In this document: positions 36,201-41,030 of the stretch, piece after piece | Position numbering within the stretch: the stretch's first letter is position 1 | How the letters are laid out: the number at the start of each line of letters is the position of its first letter | Assembly: GCA_945862285.1 (NCBI GenBank) | Contig: CAMAYN010000010.1 | Span: 1 to 41,030 of the forward strand | Reading direction: 5' to 3' | Origin: Akkermansia muciniphila | Lineage (GTDB): Bacteria > Verrucomicrobiota > Verrucomicrobiia > Verrucomicrobiales > Akkermansiaceae | DNA length: 41,030 nt | The notes under the pieces: generated by a model | Databases searched by the model: none | The model's input: only the letters and a program-made list of their open reading frames with translations | What the model was told of the DNA's origin: nothing | Program-made: the position numbers and the translations under genes

Positions 36201-37022
36201 CACAGCCAAGGCCACACCACCTGGCCCATCGACCTCCCCCGCGAAGTCCCCAGCACCGGCGGCACCGCCTACCCCGGCCTGCTCGATGAAGGAAAATCCA
36301 TCGCCGTCACCGCCAGCCACTGCCCGCACACCGCCACCTACCAGCACCGCATCGGCTGCTCACGCCTCCTCATGCTCACCCAGCCTGACCAAGTCGCCTA
36401 CCTGACGAAAAACTACCCCATCGGCCTCGCTGCCCGCGTCGAGCTACCCCGCATCGGCACCGGCGGCACCCCCATGGATCACCTCCTGCTCCTCGCCGCC
36501 GAAGGCGCATTAGGAGCCACCATGCCGCGCAGCGAAAAAGAATTTCTCCCCCTCGTCCAAAAAGCCCGCGGCGACTGGCACCACGCCGCCAAGCCCATCG
36601 GTCAAGCCCTCGATGCCATCGTCGCCATCGTCCCGCCCCTGCGCGACTGGTGCCAAGCCCAAAAAAACCACCCCCACCTCGCCGAAATCGCCGACGACGA
36701 AGAACAACACCTCGCCTGGTTACTACGACACTCCTTCGCCCTCCGCGCCAGCTACCCCCGCCTCATCGACTACCCAAGATTCCTGCGCGGCATCCAAGTC
36801 CGCCTTGATCGCCTCAAAAGTCTCCCCATCGTCAAGGACCTCGAAAAAATGGATCGCGTCCGCGCCCTCTGGGTTCCCTGGCATGAAAAATGGCAACGCG
36901 ACCCAGAAAACCCCACCCACTGGGAAGCCGGTTGGCACCTCGAAGAATACCGGCTCTCCCTGCTTTCCCCCGGCATCCCCACAAAAGGCAACGTCTCCGA
37001 GAAAAAACTCAGAGAACTCTAA
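33294..37022 (+). CDS. hrpA: ATP-dependent RNA helicase HrpA
   Basis: A 1,242-residue DEAH-box helicase. Motifs: SETGSGKTTQLPKMVAEV (Walker A, 42-46), TQPRRIAAVSVARRVAEE (Ia), LLDEAHERSLNIDFLLGYLR (DEAH, 140-143), VISSATLDAGAF (III), LIFLPGEKEIRD (IV), ATNVAETSLTIPRITSVVDT (V) and ASARQRKGRCGRVKAGTC (VI). Helicase-associated and OB domains and the long C-terminal HrpA-specific region (RLIDYPRFLRGIQVRLDRL) follow. Length fits the HrpA family (about 1,300). HrpA resolves stalled or collided ribosomes in E. coli. The coding strand is extremely C-rich at third positions, which creates long meaningless antisense frames. Confidence 0.96.
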   Translation: MPRILSEADWHYPPELPVVGCRQQILNALRQHDVVVVVSETGSGKTTQLPKMVAEVLQEIYADKMRLIAVTQPRRIAAVSVARRVAEEIKLPLGDYVGYQVRFDDKRSAATRIKFMTDGILLAETQGDPNLSHYDAILLDEAHERSLNIDFLLGYLRQLRKSRPNLKIVISSATLDAGAFAEFFRDGEKEVPVIVSEGRTFPVDEIFLPPDEDEDPNQHIARAVDSLTRRDPAGDILIFLPGEKEIRDCADALEGRNYPRTEVLPLFARLGMADQQRIFSPGPLRRIILATNVAETSLTIPRITSVVDTGLARISRWSPTRGVQRLQIEPVSKASARQRKGRCGRVKAGTCVRLFSEDDFAERPEFTDPEIRRSSLAGVILRMISLGLPDIDEFPLIDPPTPKAISEGYRTLREVGAITKERKLTDDGSQMARMPVDPRLARMLLAAREENVLNEMLPVIAALESQDPRERPAEKAKEADAAHARWKHPSSDFLTLLRIWLDLARFRENEGKNRNLNWRRNALRKFTSQTFLSFRRVLEWANVHDELRELLERELRWQIPPPRTTGDANAADFQALHDPFHRALLAGAPRQFALWDIQENIYRIGSGGTCSLFPGSALFGGKRFDWLLVMEVVETSRLFARRAARLDPAWIEQVAPHLCSYRYSHGAWDIAQGAVYAKETVLCGGMVIAKDRRVHLGRIDLPAAREIFIREALIQHAITSPCPSLTALKKLKEQVTALEVKLRRPDHFWSEDNLFAFFNQHIPAGMCTAKAFHDWRATNEKIITPTLADVVWDIEALGQADDFPDTLHHADQEYSIYYAMAPGAADDGVTIGIHIDQLADFPDILCEWGVPGHLPERVEFLVRRLPKDLRKACQPIATFVDDFCDLWARAPKTISLRTALADAVRARVRYHVPESDIELDSLPAEWIVKCWICDDDGNELAIGKNPAHLREKLQSYLRDRLIEHANADWHSQGHTTWPIDLPREVPSTGGTAYPGLLDEGKSIAVTASHCPHTATYQHRIGCSRLLMLTQPDQVAYLTKNYPIGLAARVELPRIGTGGTPMDHLLLLAAEGALGATMPRSEKEFLPLVQKARGDWHHAAKPIGQALDAIVAIVPPLRDWCQAQKNHPHLAEIADDEEQHLAWLLRHSFALRASYPRLIDYPRFLRGIQVRLDRLKSLPIVKDLEKMDRVRALWVPWHEKWQRDPENPTHWEAGWHLEEYRLSLLSPGIPTKGNVSEKKLREL

Positions 37023-37045
37023 GCGCAGCATAGACCTTATTCACT

Positions 37046-37076
37046 TGTCAATAAGGTCAACAATGTCAATACTGTC
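37046..37076. repeat. Left copy of a 31-nt direct repeat with 9-nt internal period
   Basis: Reads as TGTCAATAA, GGTCAACAA, TGTCAATAC, TGTC, i.e. a KGTCAANAN unit every 9 nt. It lies 10 bp before the four-helix-bundle gene. A copy with 26/31 identities is at 37904-37934 beyond the gene. Confidence 0.75.
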
Positions 37077-37085
37077 CCCCAAGCC

Positions 37086-37841
37086 ATGCCTGAGCTTTTT
37101 GACAAACATGGAGGCTTTCGCAGGTTGCATTCCTTCACGCTGGCTACCATTGTACAGCTAGAAACCCTGCGCTTCTGCCGTCGTTTTTTGACTCACGACC
37201 ACCGTGAGTCCGACACCAAATTCTACGACCCTAAAGGCCGCCAATACGACCAGATGACCCAAGCCGCCCGCAGTGGTCGGCAAAACATCATCGAAGGCTC
37301 AGAGCGTTCCTCTACCTCCAAAGATACGGAAATGAAACTCACGGATGTGGGACGTGCCAGCCTCAGCGAATTGCGCGGCGACTACGAGATTTTCATCCTC
37401 GACCGCGGCGAGATCCCATGGTCGGCGCAATCTGCGGAAGCCCGTGCCGTGAACGCCATTTCTCTCGACGAAGCACCATTTTCCGATGACCTGGTTCACG
37501 AGTCCGCCAAACACGCGCTGATCCAACGCAAAAAATACGCCCGCTGGCTAGACACAAACGACCCCGTTATTTTTGCCAATGCCATGCTGATCATCATTGG
37601 CAGAGCGCTGAACATGCTAAAAAGCCAGATCGCCGCCCAAGGAAAAGCCTTCACCGAAGCAGGTGGTTTCAGCGAGCGTCTCCATACCCACCGCCTCGAA
37701 GCCCGCGAAGGCCAGCGCGCCATGGAACCCGCCCCGGTATGCCCTCAATGCGGCCAACCCATGCGCCGCAGAAAATCCGCCAAAGGCGAGTTCTGGGGCT
37801 GCACCACCTACCCCGACTGCAAAGGAACAAAACCGCTATGA
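37086..37841 (+). CDS. Four-helix-bundle suffix protein with C-terminal zinc finger
   Basis: A 251-residue protein. Residues ~1-185 are a helical bundle related to the 23S rRNA-intervening-sequence (S23/IVP) type: LHSFTLATIVQLETLRFCRR, QYDQMTQAARSGRQNIIEGS, LTDVGRASLSELRGDYEIFI and FANAMLIIIGRALNMLKSQI. The C-terminus has a topoisomerase-type C4 zinc finger, CPQCGQPMRRRKSAKGEFWG then CTTYPDCKGTKPL, suggesting nucleic acid binding. Function in this family is not established. It is flanked by matching 31-nt direct repeats and has no operon partner; the close spacing after hrpA (63 bp) is filled by the repeat. Confidence 0.85.
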   Translation: MPELFDKHGGFRRLHSFTLATIVQLETLRFCRRFLTHDHRESDTKFYDPKGRQYDQMTQAARSGRQNIIEGSERSSTSKDTEMKLTDVGRASLSELRGDYEIFILDRGEIPWSAQSAEARAVNAISLDEAPFSDDLVHESAKHALIQRKKYARWLDTNDPVIFANAMLIIIGRALNMLKSQIAAQGKAFTEAGGFSERLHTHRLEAREGQRAMEPAPVCPQCGQPMRRRKSAKGEFWGCTTYPDCKGTKPL

Positions 37842-37903
37842 GGGTAGCGAGGGAGGCCAGTGTTTTTTGTCGCCGCTGCCCACACTGAAGCCACTGGCCG
37901 AAT

Positions 37904-37934
37904 TGTCAACACGGTCAACAACGTCAATGATGTC
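37904..37934. repeat. Right copy of the 31-nt direct repeat
   Basis: TGTCAACAC, GGTCAACAA, CGTCAATGA, TGTC: the same 9-nt period and orientation as 37046-37076, 62 bp after the four-helix gene stop. Confidence 0.75.
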
Positions 37935-37985
37935 ACCCCTCTGGTCAAAACATTCTCCTCCTACGGTAAAACCTCGGCTTTTTTT

Positions 37986-38321
37986 TTATGAGTTGGGGCA
38001 ATCACCCCCATCATCACCCCCAAAATTTTCATCGCCAGAGCAATCACCCCCATCGCACGACAGAAAATTTTCATCGTAAGAGCGATTTTTTTCATCGTAA
38101 AGACCACCACTTTCATCGCAAAAAGCACAATACTCATCACATACCCCAAAAAATTCATTGTTTTTGCCATCTACCCCATTGCACACACCATCAACTTCAT
38201 TGCAGAACCCAAAACTTTCATTGCAAAATACTCCGCCTTCATTGCAGATCGCAAAAATTTCATTGTTTTTAACCTAACTTTCATCGTCGAGGCCTTAACT
38301 TTCATTGCAAACCGCAATTTT
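37986..38321 (+). repeat. Array 2: degenerate tandem repeat with exact 21-nt period
   Basis: Sixteen consecutive 21-nt units tile this interval with no indel (37986, 38007, 38028 ... 38301). Most start with TTCATYG (variants CCCATYG and CTCATCA); the next ~14 nt vary strongly in sequence but not length. Positions 1-7 are thus repeat-like and 8-21 spacer-like. Some units pair into a 42-nt pattern (38007-38048 resembles 38049-38069 and the unit before it). Frames are partly open in both strands because 21 is a multiple of three, giving 7-residue periodic peptides, but no start/ribosome site supports coding. It fills most of the gene-free stretch 37842-38446. Confidence 0.88.
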
Positions 38322-38414
38322 CACCAAAAATCGCCACAAATCCCCGTGCTTCACGAAAATCATGTTACACTTTCGTCACACAACGAAAATGTGCTTGCCT
38401 CCCACTCCCAACTT

Positions 38415-38430
38415 CATTATCGAAATAATG
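38415..38430. promoter_or_regulatory. Inverted repeat CATTAT-CGAA-ATAATG
   Basis: Perfect 6-bp arms lie 16 bp before the ATG of the gene at 38447, between it and array 2. It could be an operator or a leader hairpin with a stable tetraloop; no direct support for either. Confidence 0.4.
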
Positions 38431-38446
38431 TCAATTATCTAACAAT

Positions 38447-39202
38447 ATGAACGACAACACCACTCCCGCCGTCCCCGCCACTGATGCCGTAGCTCCCGCC
38501 ACCACTGCGACAGAATCCACCGCCGCCCGTGGCTACTTCAACAAAGAACAGATCGAAGACATCGCCCTCGCTGAGTCCGTTCTTACCGCCGCTCAGGCCA
38601 ATACCGCCCCGCTGGCCGACCGCGACATCAATGCGGCCTTCCTCACCCGCTACAGCGAACTTGCCGCCGAGACCCGCCGCGCCACCGCCGTCACTACCGA
38701 GGCCGACGAATCCGAAGATGCAACGCAAGTACTTAGTGCCTCAGGCCGCGCACTCTACATCGCCCTCCAAGGCATCCAGAGTGCTGCCAAACAAAAACAC
38801 TGCCTGCTCGCCATCGATGGTGACCCCACTACGAACTTCCCCACCGACGGCTACCTGATGAACACCCGCATCAATCAAAACCGCGCCCTGCTCCTCCAAA
38901 GTGCCGAAACCCTGATCGCCCGCGCCACCGCCGACGATCTCCCCGGCTACAAAACCCCCGCTGCCCTCAAAGCCGTCTCCGATCTCCTAACAGCCTACCG
39001 CGAAGACAAATCCGCCCAACAACAAAGCAACGTCATTAAAGAACTCGCTCGCATCAACCGCGACGACCTCATTGACTTACTCAACAACCACCGCAGCGTC
39101 ATCCAGCACGCCGCCGATGCGATTTGGCATTGGTCAAACGCCACCACCCGCCCCATCCGCAAAACCTTCGCCCTCCCGCTCAATAGGCCGCTGAATTTGT
39201 GA
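38447..39202 (+). CDS. Uncharacterised alpha-helical protein downstream of 21-nt array 2
   Basis: A 251-residue protein with a Thr/Ala/Pro-rich, probably disordered first ~28 residues, then a mostly helical body: YFNKEQIEDIALAESVLTAA, INAAFLTRYSELAAETRRA, SGRALYIALQGIQSAAKQKH, QNRALLLQSAETLIARATA, LKAVSDLLTAYREDKSAQQQ and NRDDLIDLLNNHRSVIQHAA. It ends in IRKTFALPLNRPLNL. No enzyme motif, signal peptide or membrane helix. Size, helical plan and an upstream 21-nt array parallel the gene at 8056-8763, although sequence identity is too low to claim homology by eye. It begins 125 bp after the array. Function is unknown. Confidence 0.8.
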   Translation: MNDNTTPAVPATDAVAPATTATESTAARGYFNKEQIEDIALAESVLTAAQANTAPLADRDINAAFLTRYSELAAETRRATAVTTEADESEDATQVLSASGRALYIALQGIQSAAKQKHCLLAIDGDPTTNFPTDGYLMNTRINQNRALLLQSAETLIARATADDLPGYKTPAALKAVSDLLTAYREDKSAQQQSNVIKELARINRDDLIDLLNNHRSVIQHAADAIWHWSNATTRPIRKTFALPLNRPLNL

Positions 39203-39232
39203 AAACTCCTCTATTTGAAAAAACAAATTGAG

Positions 39233-39376
39233 ATGAAACGAGTAATCGCGAATCTATCGGTTTATTTCCATGCAGCAATCTCAAGATTATCCCTTACACT
39301 GCGCTTCTCAATCATTGCATTATCTGCTTCGACGGTGTTGGCAGTCGCGTATTTTGATTGCATTTCTAGCAGTTAA
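39233..39376 (+). CDS. Possible small membrane peptide
   Basis: A 47-residue ORF from ATG 39233 (MKRVIANLSVYFHAAISRLS) with a hydrophobic end (FSIIALSASTVLAVAYFDCI). It could be a short membrane peptide or chance; no family is recognised. It ends 15 bp before the next gene's start. Confidence 0.25.
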   Translation: MKRVIANLSVYFHAAISRLSLTLRFSIIALSASTVLAVAYFDCISSS

Positions 39377-39391
39377 ACTAAACCCTAATTT

Positions 39392-41030
39392 ATGACTACA
39401 ATTACTCGCCACAGCGTATTGATTTTTGTTTGTTTCTTAAATCTTGGAGTATTATTCGCACAAACAACTTTTACGATGTTCGATGCTAGCAGTCACATGT
39501 TCTCCGGCATTCAAGTGACTGGGCAATTGTCCGCAGATCAAACCAGCGTGCGTATTTTACGCAACACATCAAATGATCGAGCCTCTGCCACTACGATTTC
39601 GCCTGTGCTGCCGCTTACAGCCCCCGATACGCGTTTTTTCCGCTGGCAGGATCCCTCCGCATCAGCCAATCTCGAATACCATTACTGGGTTCAGGCGCTC
39701 GGTAGCACTGGTGCGGTAGCAGCAGAAGCCGGTCCCGTAGTGGGCAAGCGGCCACTCGATATCGTAGATCTCAGCAAGTGGGAGCAGGTTGTTCCTACGA
39801 TCAGCGCGGATTTCGGCAATTTCCGACTTCGCCTACTGAATCACGCGGGATACATCTATCTTTTCGGTGGTGATAATTCTGTGAGGCGTTCTTCGGACGG
39901 AGGGACGACTTGGCAGAACTTTACCACGGGCGCATCAGCGTTTCACCTGCTTGTTGGCGGCGATAATGGAGTGCTACATGCGCTTACCTCTGCCAACAAC
40001 AGCTATAGAGTTTGGCGTAGTAACGATTCTGGGGCAACATGGGCACAGACTCCCACTTCGAACTTTCCAGGAGCAACGTCAGGCATCAGGGAACTGGTTT
40101 TTGGCGGAGGGCGCTGGCTGGCCTCGGGAAGTGGTGTTGTTTATACGAGCGTTAATGGCGGCGTTTCGTGGACAAATCATGGGGTGAAAATTGATTCCTC
40201 ACAGCCATTTCATAACATCATTTACGCACAGAACCGTTTTGTCGCCTGCTCCTATCTGGATGACGGCGTCATACATCACTCTACCGATGGGAATACATGG
40301 ACGACGATCGATCCCGACCCAAGTTACAAACAATATTTGGAGTGGGTCATCTACACCGGCACAGAATACATCGCCGCGCCTGCTGGTATTACTCCTGGTG
40401 GCATAAGCGGAGGAAATAAAATCTATCGCAGCAGTAATCTTACGACATGGACAGCAACAGCCATCACAGCCGATCAAGCGAGAGTTTTCAGTGATACTCG
40501 TCCACTGCTGTTCAGCGGGCGTTTTTACGGTACCCGATATGGAAAGCAACTGGTGCGCACGGCCAATACCTCGAACTTATCCAACTGGGAAATCGTAGAT
40601 GACAATTCTTACACGAGTATCGTAAATACTGGCACACGCCTACTTGCAGCAGGGCAGGGGGGATTTCTTGCCGAGAGTGTCAACGGGCATAGTTGGATAG
40701 GGATCACTGCGCCCACCAACCAGAACCTCAAACAAGTGATACGTGGGCCTGGAGGCTGGGTTGCGTTGCCGGAAACAGGCGCGCCGTTGTTTAGCTCGAA
40801 TGGTCGAAATTGGCAGAGGGGTGCCACCACACCCGCGACGCGACACATTGATTGGCATGCCGCAGTGGCGAGCGATGGAAGATATGTATTGCATGGCAGC
40901 TACACCTACGTGCCGATTTATTATCCGACAAACGCTCAGGGCAGTACAGTATTTACATCTCCCATCCGTCAGCATGTGACGGAAACATTTTTCGTCTCGC
41001 AAAATGGCACGACATGGACAGAGAAAACCA
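39392..41030 (+). CDS. Secreted BNR/sialidase-like beta-propeller protein, 3' end outside the window
   Basis: Open from ATG 39392 to the edge (546 codons). Signal peptide MTTITRHSVLIFVCFLNLGV with cleavage near LFAQ. A fibronectin-III-like segment (~25-115) has the Verrucomicrobia pattern TGQLSADQTSVRILRNTS and EYHYWVQALGS. Then come repeated blades with the BNR-like S-x-D-G-x-T-W theme: RRSSDGGTTWQNFTTG, RSNDSGATWAQTP, TSVNGGVSWTNHG, HSTDGNTWTTID, ESVNGHSWIGI, SSNGRNWQRG and SQNGTTWTEK. It is probably an exported carbohydrate- or surface-binding propeller; catalytic residues of true sialidases are not evident. Downstream domains are unknown. Confidence 0.85.
   Translation, partial: MTTITRHSVLIFVCFLNLGVLFAQTTFTMFDASSHMFSGIQVTGQLSADQTSVRILRNTSNDRASATTISPVLPLTAPDTRFFRWQDPSASANLEYHYWVQALGSTGAVAAEAGPVVGKRPLDIVDLSKWEQVVPTISADFGNFRLRLLNHAGYIYLFGGDNSVRRSSDGGTTWQNFTTGASAFHLLVGGDNGVLHALTSANNSYRVWRSNDSGATWAQTPTSNFPGATSGIRELVFGGGRWLASGSGVVYTSVNGGVSWTNHGVKIDSSQPFHNIIYAQNRFVACSYLDDGVIHHSTDGNTWTTIDPDPSYKQYLEWVIYTGTEYIAAPAGITPGGISGGNKIYRSSNLTTWTATAITADQARVFSDTRPLLFSGRFYGTRYGKQLVRTANTSNLSNWEIVDDNSYTSIVNTGTRLLAAGQGGFLAESVNGHSWIGITAPTNQNLKQVIRGPGGWVALPETGAPLFSSNGRNWQRGATTPATRHIDWHAAVASDGRYVLHGSYTYVPIYYPTNAQGSTVFTSPIRQHVTETFFVSQNGTTWTEKT

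Noticed and set aside
34269-36347. Antisense 692-codon open frame over hrpA
   Set aside because: It arises from the C-rich third positions of hrpA; composition (Gly/Ala/Asp/Glu/Phe-rich) and lack of any motif mark it as a shadow.
37986-38321. Gene for a heptapeptide-repeat protein
   Set aside because: Periodic peptides appear in several frames on both strands simply because 21 is a multiple of three; no start site or conserved reading frame stands out.

Overview
The window looks like a chromosome segment from a free-living Verrucomicrobiota bacterium. The evidence is the set of large secreted proteins with MBG and Ig-like modules and a terminal Asp-rich 'ADPNGDGI' motif, an IF-1 with a long N-terminal extension, a four-helix-bundle 'suffix' protein, REP/RAYT elements, and the order HD-phosphohydrolase / ybeY / uppS. 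The phylum call is inferred from gene content; no 16S gene is present.

Layout. 1-7.5 kb: the 5' part of a secreted subtilisin-like protease (minus strand), a divergent GntR-type regulator, a homocysteine S-methyltransferase, a secreted Cys/His protein, a lipoprotein, an entericidin-like peptide and a tiny lmo0937-type membrane protein. 7.5-14.6 kb: an accessory island. Two near-duplicate 235-residue alpha-helical proteins bracket a decayed type I restriction-modification locus (hsdS and hsdR fragments). An apparently intact two-gene cassette lies between those fragments: a reverse transcriptase of the defence/abortive-infection kind, translationally coupled to a PD-(D/E)XK-like nuclease. An IS200-like/RAYT transposase between REP elements and an acetate kinase relic complete the island. 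14.6-18.2 kb: a sulfide/persulfide module (TauE exporter, MBL-rhodanese, rhodanese-membrane protein) divergent from an ArsR-family repressor, with a palindromic operator candidate between them. 18.4-27.8 kb: housekeeping genes on the minus strand (YugP-type protease, thioredoxin-fold protein, SNF2 helicase, tRNA-CAT, infA, gcvP, MauE/DoxX-like protein). 28-37 kb: plus-strand genes (MBG-domain secreted protein, 7TM-HD protein, ybeY, uppS, hrpA). 37-41 kb: a four-helix-bundle/zinc-finger protein between direct repeats, a second tandem array with its own alpha-helical protein gene, and the start of a secreted beta-propeller protein.

Most interesting observation. Two separate loci (8.06-9.22 kb and 37.99-39.20 kb) show the same plan: an array of degenerate repeats with an exact 21-nt period (18-19 units and 16 units), placed just upstream of and reading toward a gene for an uncharacterised 235-251-residue, mainly alpha-helical protein. 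Each unit keeps only a short core while the remainder varies, and 21 bp is two helical turns. I know of no described system with this form. The second candidate is the reverse transcriptase-nuclease pair nested in the dead type I RM locus.
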